From Agromyces sp. H66 (GTDB lineage Bacteria > Actinomycetota > Actinomycetes > Actinomycetales > Microbacteriaceae): a DNA stretch of 64,000 bases. The position numbers and the translations under genes were made by a program. Below are positions 27,097 through 35,721 of this stretch, one piece after another. The DNA lies in NCBI RefSeq assembly GCF_004959775.1, contig NZ_SJZG01000017.1, positions 1-64,000 of the forward strand. The letters run 5' to 3'. Numbering within the stretch: position 1 is the stretch's first letter; every line of letters begins with the position of its first letter. Under the pieces are notes generated by a model that was not told the DNA's origin, made no database searches, and saw only the letters and a program-made list of their open reading frames with translations.

Positions 27097-28173
27097 TCAA
27101 CCGACCTGCCGGCGGCGACGCAGCACGGCGTCGAGGTCGTCGAACGCGGGACGCGCGTCGTCGACGATGCCCATGCGCGCGTAGGGGCTCGCCGGGTCGG
27201 CAGTGCGGCGCTCGTCCGTGGCGTCGGACACGGCCCTCCGGGCATCCGCACCGACCCGTTCGCCGGGCGACTCGGCGCGCTGCGCCGTCGCCGCCGGAGC
27301 GATCGAGGGCACCGGCGGCTCGAGTTCGTCGGCGCGGCGTGCGACCTCGGCGTCGACGGCCGCGCGCTTCAGCTCCGCCGCCTCCTCCATCGAGGCCATC
27401 GCCATCGCGGCGATGGTGCCGCGCGACAGGTGCAGCGGCTTCGGCAGCGGCTGCGGCGTCCAGCCGTGCTCCTCGTCCTGCGGCTCGGACAGGTCGATCG
27501 GCTCGAACGGCTCGGCGTCGGGCGTCACGACCGGCGCCGACGCCATCCGCGGCACCCGCACCCTCGCGAGACGCACCAGGCCGGCGAACGCCACGACCAT
27601 GCCGAGTGCGCCGCCCCCCGCGATGAGGAGCGAGGCGCCGAACGCCGCGGCGATCAGCCCTCCGACGACCGTCAGGAGCGACGCGAGCAGCAGCAGCGAG
27701 AAGCGGCCACGGCGGCGGCGCAACGCGCGACGCGCCTTCGCGGCATCCACCCTCGCCGCATCGGTCGCCGCCGACGCGGACGGGGCATCCGCCGCCGTCG
27801 TCACGACCGCGACGGGCTCGGTGACGGGCGCGCGAACGGATGCCGCCAGCTCACGCGCGGCCTCGGCCGCCTCCTCGGCGGCCCGGCGCTCGGCGATGGC
27901 GAGCTGCTCGGCCGCCTCGGCCGCGAGGCGCACCGCCTGCTCGTGTTCGTGCAGGATGCGCTGCTGCGTCGCGACCTCGCGGGCGGTGGCCTCGACGCGC
28001 ACCGGCTCGGGGGTCTCGGCGGTCTCGGCGAGGATCCGCAGGGTCTGCTGGAGCCGCACGGCATTGCGCTCCGTCGCGAGGTACTGGCGCCGGCGCAACC
28101 AGCTCGGCAGGAGGTACGCGATCCAGAGCGCCGCGGCTGCCGCCACGAGCACTCCCCCGCCGATCACGTCCAT
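27097..28173 (-). CDS. Membrane protein with coiled-coil, unknown function
   Basis: A 358-aa protein. Helix 1 at residues 3-24 (VIGGGVLVAAAAALWIAYLL) is followed by a charged Ala/Glu/Arg-rich coiled coil at about 70-115. Two further helices lie at about 155-200 (FSLLLLASLLTVVGGLIAAAF, GMVVAFAGLVRLA), then an acidic, Pro-rich cytoplasmic tail. I do not recognise a characterised family. TAGCGT (28185-28180) is 6 nt before the ATG, indicating a leaderless mRNA. It lies between tRNA-Ala and the GNAT/galU genes on the same strand. Confidence 0.75.
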   Translation of the reverse strand: MDVIGGGVLVAAAAALWIAYLLPSWLRRRQYLATERNAVRLQQTLRILAETAETPEPVRVEATAREVATQQRILHEHEQAVRLAAEAAEQLAIAERRAAEEAAEAARELAASVRAPVTEPVAVVTTAADAPSASAATDAARVDAAKARRALRRRRGRFSLLLLASLLTVVGGLIAAAFGASLLIAGGGALGMVVAFAGLVRLARVRVPRMASAPVVTPDAEPFEPIDLSEPQDEEHGWTPQPLPKPLHLSRGTIAAMAMASMEEAAELKRAAVDAEVARRADELEPPVPSIAPAATAQRAESPGERVGADARRAVSDATDERRTADPASPYARMGIVDDARPAFDDLDAVLRRRRQVG

Positions 28174-28225
28174 GGCACAACGCTAGGTCACGCCGGGCGT
28201 TCGGCCCGGCTGCGTGCACGCGTGT

Positions 28226-28888
28226 TCAGCGATCGGCGTGGCGCAGCGGTGACGCCGAGGCCGCCAGGTCCTCGGCGGTCACGCGCGCGGCGTCCGCCGG
28301 GACGCGTCCCTCCCGCCATCGTCGGAGCACGCCGCGCGGCACCTCCTCGGCGACGAGGGCGAACGCGAAGTGGTCGCGCCAGTCTCCGTTGATGTGGATG
28401 AACCGGCGCCGGAGACCCTCGTAGCGGAACCCGAGCTTCTCGACGACGCGCAGCGACGGATGGTTCTCGGGCCGGATGCAGATCTCCATGCGGTGCAGGC
28501 GCAGCGTCGAGAAGCAGTAGTCGGTGGCGAGCGCGACCGCGGTCGGCGTGATGCCCCGACCGGCGACCGACCGCGCCACCCAGTACCCGATGGTCGCCGA
28601 CGAGAGGGAGCCGAAGGCGATCGAGGAGACGTTCAACTGGCCGACGAGCTCGCCGTCGAGCTCGATGGCGAACGGCAGCGCGTGACCGCTGCGCGCGTGC
28701 GCGAGGAGGTTGCGGATGCTCGCGCGCGTGTCGATGACGGACCCGCCGCCCGGGTACGTGGCCTCCCACTGGCGCAGCCACCCCCGGTTGTCGAGGAGCA
28801 CGCGCTCGAGGGCCTTCGCGTCGCGCGCACGGATCGGCCGGAGCGTGACGTCCCCGTCACGCAACGTGGGGATCGTGGCGGCCGCCAT
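28226..28888 (-). CDS. GNAT acetyltransferase, RimJ/RimL-like
   Basis: A 220-aa GCN5-related acetyltransferase. DVTLRPIRARDAKALERVLLDN at the start, IGYWVARSVAGRGITPTAVAL (acetyl-CoA pyrophosphate loop R-G-x-G-I-T) and EICIRPENHPSLRVVEKLGFRYEG place it with the RimJ/RimL N-terminal acetyltransferases, possibly acting on a ribosomal or other protein N-terminus. Its ATG is 1 bp after the galU stop, so it is translated from the galU message. Confidence 0.88.
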   Translation of the reverse strand: MAAATIPTLRDGDVTLRPIRARDAKALERVLLDNRGWLRQWEATYPGGGSVIDTRASIRNLLAHARSGHALPFAIELDGELVGQLNVSSIAFGSLSSATIGYWVARSVAGRGITPTAVALATDYCFSTLRLHRMEICIRPENHPSLRVVEKLGFRYEGLRRRFIHINGDWRDHFAFALVAEEVPRGVLRRWREGRVPADAARVTAEDLAASASPLRHADR

Positions 28889-28889
28889 C

Positions 28890-29789
28890 TCAGGTCCGGT
28901 CGAGTCCGGCGACGTACTGCACGAGCCAGGGCTTCAGCTCGGGGCCGAGGTCCTCTCGGTCGCTGGCGAGCTGGATCACGGCCTTGATGTAGTCGAGCTT
29001 GTCGCCCGTGTCGTAGCGGCGTCCGCGGAAGACCACCCCATAGACCCCGCCCGTGCCCTCGACGTCGCCCGCCATCTCCATGAGCGCGTCGGTGAGCTGG
29101 ATCTCGCCGCCCTTGCCCGGCTCGGTGTGCTCGAGGACGTCGAACACCTCGGGCTTCAGCACGTAGCGGCCGATGACCGCGTAGTTCGAGGGGGCGACGT
29201 CCTTCGAGGGCTTCTCGACGAGGCCGGTGATGCGCACCACGTCGGGTTCGTCGGTGGCCTCGACGGCGGCGGCGCCGTAGAGGTGGATGCTGTCGGGGTC
29301 GACCTCCAGCAGCGCGACGATGGATGCGTCCCGCCGGTCCTGCTCGTCGAGCATGCGGGTGAGGAGCACGTCCCGCTCGTCGATGATGTCGTCGCCGAGG
29401 AGCACCGCGAACGGCTCGTCGTTGACGTGCATGCGCGCCCGCAGCACCGCGTGCCCGAGCCCGCGCGGGTCGCCCTGGCGCACGTAGTGCATGTCGGCCA
29501 TGTCGGTGGACTCGTTGACCTTCTCGAGCTTGGCGGTGTCGCCCTTCGCCTCGAGCGTGGCCTCGAGCTCGGCCACCCGGTCGAAGTGGTTCTCGAGCGC
29601 GTTCTTGTTGCGTCCGGTGATCATGAGCACATCGGTGAGGCCCGCGCGAACGGCCTCCTCGACGACGTACTGGATGGCCGGCTTGTCGACGACGGGCAAC
29701 ATCTCCTTCGGCATCGCCTTGGTCGCCGGGAGGAACCTGGTGCCGAGCCCCGCTGCGGGGATGACGGCCTTGGTGATCCGATGAGTCAT
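28890..29789 (-). CDS. galU: UTP-glucose-1-phosphate uridylyltransferase
   Basis: A 299-aa nucleotidyltransferase making UDP-glucose from UTP and glucose 1-phosphate, a precursor for cell-wall and exopolysaccharide sugars. PAAGLGTRFLPATKAMPKEM at about residues 12-31 is the nucleotide-binding signature; VEKPSKDVAPSNYAVIGRYV holds the conserved sugar-phosphate site. Length fits bacterial GalU. TACGCT (29802-29797) is 7 nt before the ATG (leaderless). It heads a two-gene unit with the GNAT gene and is divergent from the formyl-THF cyclo-ligase. Confidence 0.95.
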   Translation of the reverse strand: MTHRITKAVIPAAGLGTRFLPATKAMPKEMLPVVDKPAIQYVVEEAVRAGLTDVLMITGRNKNALENHFDRVAELEATLEAKGDTAKLEKVNESTDMADMHYVRQGDPRGLGHAVLRARMHVNDEPFAVLLGDDIIDERDVLLTRMLDEQDRRDASIVALLEVDPDSIHLYGAAAVEATDEPDVVRITGLVEKPSKDVAPSNYAVIGRYVLKPEVFDVLEHTEPGKGGEIQLTDALMEMAGDVEGTGGVYGVVFRGRRYDTGDKLDYIKAVIQLASDREDLGPELKPWLVQYVAGLDRT

Positions 29790-29864
29790 GCGTCTCAGCG
29801 TATCCGGATGTCACGGCGGGGCGCAGTGGCTCGGCGACCGACAGACCGTCCTAGGATGGCTGGC

Positions 29865-30443
29865 ATGCCCGCCGATCCGGATGTCCAGAAGCGCATCCTC
29901 CGTGCCGAGATCCGGGAGCGCCGGCAGAACATGCCCGCCCACGAACGGGAGCAGGCCACCGAGGGCCTCACCGCGCGGCTCGAGGAGATCGTGGGCTCGA
30001 CCGGCGCCGAGTCGCTGTCGTGCTTCCTCTCGATGCCGACCGAGCCGGACACCAGGCCGTTCGTGGAGTGGGCGGAGGCCCGTGGCATCCGCGTGCTGTT
30101 CCCGGTGACCCGCGAAGACGGCCTGCTCGACTGGACCGTCGGCGAAGACGAGACCGTGGAGCTGGGGCTGTACGGCACCAGCCACCCGGGCGGCGAACTG
30201 CTCGGGCCGATGGCGATCAACGACGTCGACCTGATCCTCGTGCCGGCCGCGGCGGTGGACGCGACGGGCATGCGGCTCGGCTGGGGTCGCGGCTATTTCG
30301 ACAAGACCCTCGGTTCGATGGGAAAATGTCCTCCGGTGTACGCCGTCGTCTTCGACAGCGAGTTCGTCGAGCGGGTGCCGCGCGAGGTGCACGACCAACC
30401 CGTGAACGGGGTCGTGACGCCCACGCGCATCATCGCGTTCTGA
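29865..30443 (+). CDS. 5-formyltetrahydrofolate cyclo-ligase
   Basis: A 192-aa enzyme converting 5-formyl-THF to 5,10-methenyl-THF with ATP. Conserved features: RRQNMPAHERE near the start, FLSMPTEPDTRPFVEWA, and the C-terminal DLILVPAAAVDATGMRLGWGRGYFDKTL, the family signature with the phosphate-binding GxGxGYYD-like loop. TAGGAT (29852-29857) precedes ATG by 7 nt. The fmdB-like and mscL genes follow closely, a cluster also usual in related actinobacteria. Confidence 0.93.
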   Translation: MPADPDVQKRILRAEIRERRQNMPAHEREQATEGLTARLEEIVGSTGAESLSCFLSMPTEPDTRPFVEWAEARGIRVLFPVTREDGLLDWTVGEDETVELGLYGTSHPGGELLGPMAINDVDLILVPAAAVDATGMRLGWGRGYFDKTLGSMGKCPPVYAVVFDSEFVERVPREVHDQPVNGVVTPTRIIAF

Positions 30444-30472
30444 CGGCGCACCCTCGATCCGGAAGAGTCACC

Positions 30473-30823
30473 ATGCCCACCTATTCCTACCGCTGCACCG
30501 AATGCGACAACGCGTTCGACATCCACCAGGCCTTCACCGACGACGCCCTCACGGTGTGCGACGTGTGCGGCGGCCGCCTGCGCAAGCTGTTCAACACCAT
30601 CGGCGTGACGTTCAACGGGTCGGGCTTCTACCGCACCGACTCGCGCAGCGGCGGCGACTCGTCGGGCTCCGGCGGGTCGGATGCCTCGTCGGGCAGCGGC
30701 TCGTCGGGCTCGTCGTCGGGCGGCTCCGGCTCGTCCGCGAGCTCGGGTTCGGGTTCGGGTTCGGGTTCGGGTTCGGGTTCGGGCTCGGGTTCGGGTTCGG
30801 GGTCGTCGCCGAGCGCGGCGTAG
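30473..30823 (+). CDS. FmdB-family zinc-ribbon protein with Gly-Ser repeat tail
   Basis: A 116-aa protein. Residues 1-55 form the FmdB regulatory zinc ribbon: YSYRCTECDNAFD and CDVCGGRLRKLF supply two CxxC knuckles. From about residue 60 the sequence is almost pure Gly and Ser. The last part is encoded by a perfect hexamer repeat (TCGGGT units at about 30746-30800), which is prone to length change. FmdB-like proteins are small and poorly characterised. Confidence 0.88.
   Translation: MPTYSYRCTECDNAFDIHQAFTDDALTVCDVCGGRLRKLFNTIGVTFNGSGFYRTDSRSGGDSSGSGGSDASSGSGSSGSSSGGSGSSASSGSGSGSGSGSGSGSGSGSGSSPSAA
30746..30801 (+). repeat. Hexanucleotide tandem repeat (GGGTTC)n inside the FmdB-like gene
   Basis: About nine consecutive 6-bp units of GGGTTC with one GGGCTC variant encode (GS)n. 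Slippage changes length by whole Gly-Ser pairs and keeps the frame. Confidence 0.85.
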
Positions 30824-30851
30824 CCATCGCGGCGTGAGACGAGGGGCGTCG

Positions 30852-31286
30852 ATGTTCAAGGGCTTCAAGGAGTTCATCCTCCGCGGCAACGTGATCGAGC
30901 TGGCCGTCGCGGTCGTGATCGGCGCCGCGTTCACCGCGGTGGTGAACTCGATCGTGACCAACCTGATCAACCCGTTGATCGGCGTGATCTTCCGCGCCGA
31001 CAGCCTCGACACGGCGATGGTGCTCGAGATCCCGACCCTGCGGGGGGAGGTCGCCGAGGTGCGCTTCGGCGCCGTGCTCGGCGCGATCATCGCGTTCCTC
31101 ATCGTGGCCACCGTGGTCTACTTCGTCTTCGTGCTGCCGATGAACACGCTGAAGCACCGCACCGAGCAGAAGCGCAATGCCGGCGCCCCCGATCCCGATG
31201 AGCCCGAGAGCGAGCTCACCCTGCTCGCCGAGATCCGCGACCTGCTCGCCGCGCAGGGCGAGGGGGCGGGCAGGCGCCCGGACTGA
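30852..31286 (+). CDS. mscL: Large-conductance mechanosensitive channel
   Basis: A 144-aa membrane channel opened by tension to release solutes on hypo-osmotic shock. FKGFKEFILRGNVIELAVAV is the N-terminal amphipathic helix and start of TM1 (to about residue 40); TM2 is VLGAIIAFLIVATVVYFVFV (about 77-97), then a charged C-terminal bundle. The family signature NVIELAVAVVIGAAF is intact. ATG follows GAGGGGC. It converges with the short gene at 31299 with a 12-bp gap. Confidence 0.96.
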   Translation: MFKGFKEFILRGNVIELAVAVVIGAAFTAVVNSIVTNLINPLIGVIFRADSLDTAMVLEIPTLRGEVAEVRFGAVLGAIIAFLIVATVVYFVFVLPMNTLKHRTEQKRNAGAPDPDEPESELTLLAEIRDLLAAQGEGAGRRPD

Positions 31287-31298
31287 GGCCCGCGTCCG

Positions 31299-31505
31299 TC
31301 ACCAGTGCGGCGGTCGCTCCCGCGTGATCCGTTCGTCGTCGGATGACCCGCGCCGCCGCTTCGGCTTCGTGCCGAGCTCCTCGGCGTCACCGGTCGACGG
31401 GGTGGGCGCCTCGGGCGCGACATCCGTGCCCGGCGCCGGCGTGAGACGCGCTCGCCGTCCCGTTCCGGCACGCTCCACCCGCTGCCTGGGTTCGTCGGTC
31501 GTCAT
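31299..31505 (-). CDS. Small basic hypothetical protein, 68 aa
   Basis: The ATG overlaps the stop of the large helicase-like gene as ATGA (31502-31505), the mark of translational coupling. The product is hydrophilic, with Arg-rich ends (RQRVERAGTGRRARL, KPKRRRGSSDDERITRERPP) and a Pro/Thr/Glu centre, and is probably disordered. It has no recognisable domain. Its reading frame is open far upstream only as an antisense shadow. The coupling suggests it acts with the large protein. Confidence 0.6.
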   Translation of the reverse strand: MTTDEPRQRVERAGTGRRARLTPAPGTDVAPEAPTPSTGDAEELGTKPKRRRGSSDDERITRERPPHW

Positions 31506-34500
31506 CCGGCCGCGGCATCCGTCGATGCCCCCGGCTCGGGCCTGCCGAGCAGGGTGGCGACCCGCACGGCGACCGCCTCGGGGTTGCCGAAGAGCTCGAA
31601 GCTGTGCACTCGCAGGTAGTGCCAGCCGAGGCGTCGAAGCACGTCGGGCCGGAGCCGGAGCGACTCGCGCAGGCTGAGCCCCGTGAACGCCTCGTCGGTC
31701 TCGACGACGACGGCCTTGCCCGCGTGGGCGGCGGCCAGGGCGAGCCGGCCGCGATGGCCGACGCTGACCCGGATGCCGCGGCGGTCGAGCCGCGCCGCGA
31801 GATCGTCGAGCATCGACTCGCCGGTGGGACGCGCGTCCTCCTCCGCGGCGCGCTCCTCGGTCTGCGAGAGGATCGCCGCGAGCGCGAGGACGCCGTGCGA
31901 CTGCCGGTCCTCGTCGATGTCCTCGGGACGGAAGGCCGAGACGAGATCCATCGAGCGCCGAGCGCGGGTCATGGCGACGGCGAGCAGGCGGTCGCCGCCC
32001 GGCTCCCCGAGCGCACCGAAGTTCGACAGCAGGCGTCCGTGCGGGGTGCGCCCGTAGCCCACCGAGAAGATGACCCGGTCGCGGCTCTGCGCGACGGCCT
32101 GCTCGAGCGTGAGCACCGTGAACGGCTCCGCGCGGTCCTTGAGGATGAAGTCGGACAGGTCGGTGCGCTTGGCGAACGCCGCGAGTACGGCCTGGTGCAC
32201 GCGCGCGGCGTGCCTGGCGCTCGCGGTGATGACCATGAGCGACTCGCGGGGACGCTTGACGGCGTGCTCCATGACGAGCTCGACGACCTTCGCCACCTCG
32301 GAGTCGATCGACTCCACGGTGCCCGTCACGGCGTCGGGCAGGCCGTTGCCGCGCACGTAGTGCAGTCCGAGGCTGCCGTGCCCGAGGAAGCTGCCGGCCC
32401 ACGGCAGCGACGTGATGCGGCCCGCGTAGAAGCGGCGGTTCACCAGCTCGGCGAGGTCCTCCCCGCCCGCGCGGTAACTCCGCGTGAGGGTGAGCGTCGG
32501 CAGCAGCTCTCCGAGCCGTGCCAACGCGGAGTCGGCGTGCAGCGCGTCGACGCCGTGCTCGGTCGAGCCCGCCGGCTGCGCGTCGCCGTCGTCGATGGCG
32601 GTCTCGAACAGCGTGGGGGTCTGCGTGACGGGGTCGCCGAACGCGACGACCTGCTTGGCGCGCCGGATAGCGCCGAGGTTCTCGGCGATGGTCGTCGACC
32701 CTGCGTCGACGAGGATGACCGTGTCGAACACGATCCCGTCGTCGATCTCGGGGACCTCGTAGGGCGACGCGAGCCACACCGGCGCGAGGGCGCGGAACAG
32801 CTGCGGGGTGTCGTGGTGCAGTGCCCCCGGCCGCACCCGGTCGCCCCGGAGCATCCGCTTCAGTCGGTTCGCTTCATCGGGGTGGTCGACGAGCCCGACC
32901 TTCCAGTTCTCGGCGAGGTGCCACGCGAGCTGCGGACCGGCCGCCGACGCGTGAGCCTCGTCGACGAGCCGGAAGTCGGCCTCGAGGCGGTCGAGCACGG
33001 TCGTGTTGGCGCCGAGCAGCGCCTTGTCGCTCGCGAGCATGCGCTCGAGCACGGACTGCCACCACGCGAGTTCGAGCTCGTCGGCCACGAACCGCTCGGG
33101 CACGTGGCGCTTCGCGAGGTCGACCAGGAGCGGGTCGAGTCCAAGGTCGCGGAGCCGCGAGAGCACGGCGGTGCGCTCCTGGAGGTTCATGAGCACTTCG
33201 GACTCGGCGGCGAGTCCCTCGAGGGCGGAGACCAGCTCTCGCACCGGGCGGGCGGCGAGCTGGCGCTGCGTGCCCACGACACCGAGTGGCGCGTCGAGCG
33301 CGGCGAGATCGGTGGCGACCGTGCGATACGCGACGTACACGTCGTCGATGCCAACGGGGACCCCGGGGATGGCGCCGGCCTCGGAGTACCGATGCCACAG
33401 GGTGCGCTGCTGCTGGATGCCGCGAAGCGCCGCGTTGAGGTCGGTGACGTGCACGCCGGGCCGCACGTACTCGAGCGCGAGACGCCGCAGCCGCCGGCGG
33501 TTCGAACCCGACATGCCGGGCGAGTCGCGCCGCGAACTCGTCGCGGCGATGAGCTCGCCGAGGGGACGGTCGTACACCGACGGCACGAATCGGTCGAGCG
33601 TCTCGCGCACGTCGAGCAGCAGTCGCAGGAACACCCCGAGCTCGGCGACGGACTCGAACGGTCGCAGCCGCGTCTGCGCGATGAGCGCACGGCCGCGCTC
33701 CAGGAGCCGCGGCAACTCGGTGCCGCTCAGGCGCTTGGCGAGCTCGTGCGCGTGGATCGCCTCGTCGGAGGAGGTGAACGAGGCCCCGTACCACGGCGAG
33801 TCACCGGGCCCGTAGCGGAACTCGCCGAGCTCGGCGGCCCTCGCGAGGTCGCGCGCGACCTGGTCGCGACCCTCGGCGAGCGCGACGAGCGACGCGTGGT
33901 CGAGACGCGCGGTGGTCGAAGGCGCATCCTCCGACTGGGCGAGCCGTGCGAGTTCGCCCAGCGCGTCGAGCACCGACACCCGCAGCTCGGGGTCGCGGCG
34001 GGTGAGCGCCGAGCGGTAGTCGAGCAGCACCTTGCGCAACCGCACGAGGGCGTCGTCGACGTCGGCGACGCGGGGCCGCTCGGCCTTCTCGTTGCGGGAG
34101 ATGGACTGGATGAGGTCACGGCGCAGGGTCGCGGTCGTCACGGCGGCGCCGCCGAGGCCGACCTGGCCGAGCCGGTGGGCGATGCCGTCGAGGCTGGCTC
34201 GTCGGGCGCCCACGACGAGCACGCGCTTGTCCTTCGCGACGAGCGCGCCGATGGCGTTGACGATCGTCTGCGTGCCGCCCGTGCCCGGGAGGGTCTTCAC
34301 GACCAGCGAGGACCCGGATTCGATCTGCGCGATCACCTGCTCCTGCTCGGAGTCGGCGTCGAGCAGGAGGGTGTCGGTCGACGGCGGCCGTTCGTCCTGC
34401 GGCACCGGGCGCACGGGCTCGTTGCGTTCGGCGAGCGCGGCACGCGCCGCCGGGTTGCCGGCGATCGCGTCGATGACGGGATGGTCGAGGCGCGCGACAT

Positions 34501-35266
34501 CCGCGGCCATCGCCGGTCCGACCTCGGCGAACGAGGAGACCACGAGTCGCGGCGCCACGTGGAACCACGGCAGGTGCGACGTGAGCCCGCGCAGCCGGTC
34601 GATGACGGGCTGCGGCTTGAACACGCCGTTCGTGATGGCGAGCGCGACGAACGCCTCGGCGTCGAGCGTGATGCGGAACTGCTCCCGGAGCTCGCGGGCG
34701 AGCGCGGGATTGAGGAACGGCTGGCCCTTGAGCTTCAGCTCGAAGTCCCGACCGTAGCGGCGGATCGCGAGCGGCCGGAGCAGCACCGGAGCCAGGTATT
34801 CCTCGCCGGCGTTGCGCCACGATGCGAGGCCGATCGCCAGGTGCACCGACTCGATGCCGCGCACCGACCGCAACTCGATGCCCTTCTGCGTGATCTCGGC
34901 GGCGGCGAGCCGTGCGTTGCGCAGCGCGAGCTCGTCGCGGATGAGGCTCGAGAGCAGGGTCGACTTGCCGGTGATGAACTGCGGCAGGCCGCCGGGATGC
35001 GTCGTGGAGAGCTCGATCCGCGTTCGGGTCGTGTCGTCGAACCGCACGAGCGGCGAGCGCCCGCCGACCGCGGCGAGCTCCCCCTGCCAGCGCCGCCACG
35101 TGGGCTCGGCGACGTTGCCGGCGACGAGTTCGGGATCGCCGAGGCTCAGTGCTTCTGGGCTGGTGATGTCGGTGCGCATGGGCTTCGGGGTGAGTCGTTC
35201 GGCTGCGGCATCCGTCCGGGGCCGGAGGATGCCCCCCTCGTCATGATCCCGATCGAGCCGCCACAC
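31502..35266 (-). CDS. SF1 helicase-like / MTES_1575-type nuclease fusion, active sites apparently degenerate
   Basis: A 1254-aa protein with the layout of DUF4011-type SF1 helicases fused to a C-terminal REase (MTES_1575-like) domain. Every landmark is present but altered. Walker A reads LPGTGGTQTIVNAIG, with Gly for the ATP-binding Lys. Walker B reads VILVDAGSTT, with Ala for the Glu of DEAS. The usual QGDERD box is AVAQSRD, while VAMTRAR and SNFGALGEPGGDRLL remain. In the C-terminal ~90 residues RLALAAAH stands where IDLAV is expected (Asp lost), though VVETDE and LRRLGWHYLRVHSFELFGNP persist. The frame is intact. GTG 35266 lies 6 nt after TATGGT (35278-35273). A non-catalytic role is the likeliest reading. 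Confidence 0.8.
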   Translation of the reverse strand: MWRLDRDHDEGGILRPRTDAAAERLTPKPMRTDITSPEALSLGDPELVAGNVAEPTWRRWQGELAAVGGRSPLVRFDDTTRTRIELSTTHPGGLPQFITGKSTLLSSLIRDELALRNARLAAAEITQKGIELRSVRGIESVHLAIGLASWRNAGEEYLAPVLLRPLAIRRYGRDFELKLKGQPFLNPALARELREQFRITLDAEAFVALAITNGVFKPQPVIDRLRGLTSHLPWFHVAPRLVVSSFAEVGPAMAADVARLDHPVIDAIAGNPAARAALAERNEPVRPVPQDERPPSTDTLLLDADSEQEQVIAQIESGSSLVVKTLPGTGGTQTIVNAIGALVAKDKRVLVVGARRASLDGIAHRLGQVGLGGAAVTTATLRRDLIQSISRNEKAERPRVADVDDALVRLRKVLLDYRSALTRRDPELRVSVLDALGELARLAQSEDAPSTTARLDHASLVALAEGRDQVARDLARAAELGEFRYGPGDSPWYGASFTSSDEAIHAHELAKRLSGTELPRLLERGRALIAQTRLRPFESVAELGVFLRLLLDVRETLDRFVPSVYDRPLGELIAATSSRRDSPGMSGSNRRRLRRLALEYVRPGVHVTDLNAALRGIQQQRTLWHRYSEAGAIPGVPVGIDDVYVAYRTVATDLAALDAPLGVVGTQRQLAARPVRELVSALEGLAAESEVLMNLQERTAVLSRLRDLGLDPLLVDLAKRHVPERFVADELELAWWQSVLERMLASDKALLGANTTVLDRLEADFRLVDEAHASAAGPQLAWHLAENWKVGLVDHPDEANRLKRMLRGDRVRPGALHHDTPQLFRALAPVWLASPYEVPEIDDGIVFDTVILVDAGSTTIAENLGAIRRAKQVVAFGDPVTQTPTLFETAIDDGDAQPAGSTEHGVDALHADSALARLGELLPTLTLTRSYRAGGEDLAELVNRRFYAGRITSLPWAGSFLGHGSLGLHYVRGNGLPDAVTGTVESIDSEVAKVVELVMEHAVKRPRESLMVITASARHAARVHQAVLAAFAKRTDLSDFILKDRAEPFTVLTLEQAVAQSRDRVIFSVGYGRTPHGRLLSNFGALGEPGGDRLLAVAMTRARRSMDLVSAFRPEDIDEDRQSHGVLALAAILSQTEERAAEEDARPTGESMLDDLAARLDRRGIRVSVGHRGRLALAAAHAGKAVVVETDEAFTGLSLRESLRLRPDVLRRLGWHYLRVHSFELFGNPEAVAVRVATLLGRPEPGASTDAAAG

Positions 35267-35328
35267 ACCGACACCATACGTTGATTCGCTCGGATTCCCG
35301 GGAGCATCGCCGCATCGACCGGAGGTTT

Positions 35329-35363
35329 GATACCCCGGGGGTATCCTGATACCCTTGGGGTAT
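35329..35363. promoter_or_regulatory. Tandem CsoR/CstR-type operators
   Basis: GATACCCCGGGGGTATC (35329-35345) is a perfect 8+1+8 palindrome and ATACCCttgGGGTAT (35349-35363) a second, about 19 bp apart centre to centre. The TACCC...GGGTA core is the known operator form of CsoR/CstR repressors. A CstR-like gene is encoded in the operon immediately downstream. TACAAT (35393-35398) is the best -10 for the operon. Confidence 0.8.
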
Positions 35364-35436
35364 GCGTCAGCATAGCGCGACGCTCCCCGCCGTACAATCG
35401 ATCACCGGCCACCGTCCGATCCAGGAGGCACCCGCG

Positions 35437-35721
35437 ATGCAGTCCATCTCCCACGCCTACATCATCGACGTCCGCGAACACGATGAGGTCGCCCAGGCGA
35501 GCGTGCCCGGCGCCCACCACATCCCGCTCGGCACCCTTCCCGCCCGTCTCGACGAGGTGCCGCGCGACCGCACGGTCTATGTCATGTGCCACGCCGGCGG
35601 CCGCAGTGCCCGGGCGACGCAGTTCCTCGAGTCCGAGGGCTTCGACGCCGTGAACATCGACGGCGGCATCACCCGCTGGTACGGCGATGGTCTGCCCGTC
35701 ACCCTGGGGAGCGCAGCATGA
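35437..35721 (+). CDS. Rhodanese-domain sulfurtransferase
   Basis: A 94-aa single-domain rhodanese. Cys51 in MCHAGGRSAR is the persulfide-forming residue at the head of the active-site loop; IIDVREHDEVAQASVPGAHHIPL is the conserved N-terminal part. It transfers sulfane sulfur between thiols. AGGAGG (35423-35428) with 8-nt spacing fixes the ATG at 35437 rather than 35362, which lies in the operator. It overlaps the regulator gene by ATGA, so sulfur transfer and sensing are coupled. Confidence 0.93.
   Translation: MQSISHAYIIDVREHDEVAQASVPGAHHIPLGTLPARLDEVPRDRTVYVMCHAGGRSARATQFLESEGFDAVNIDGGITRWYGDGLPVTLGSAA

Noticed and set aside
35362-35436. Earlier ATG for the rhodanese (35362)
   Set aside because: It lies inside the second operator and lacks a ribosome-binding site. 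AGGAGG before 35437 gives the better start.
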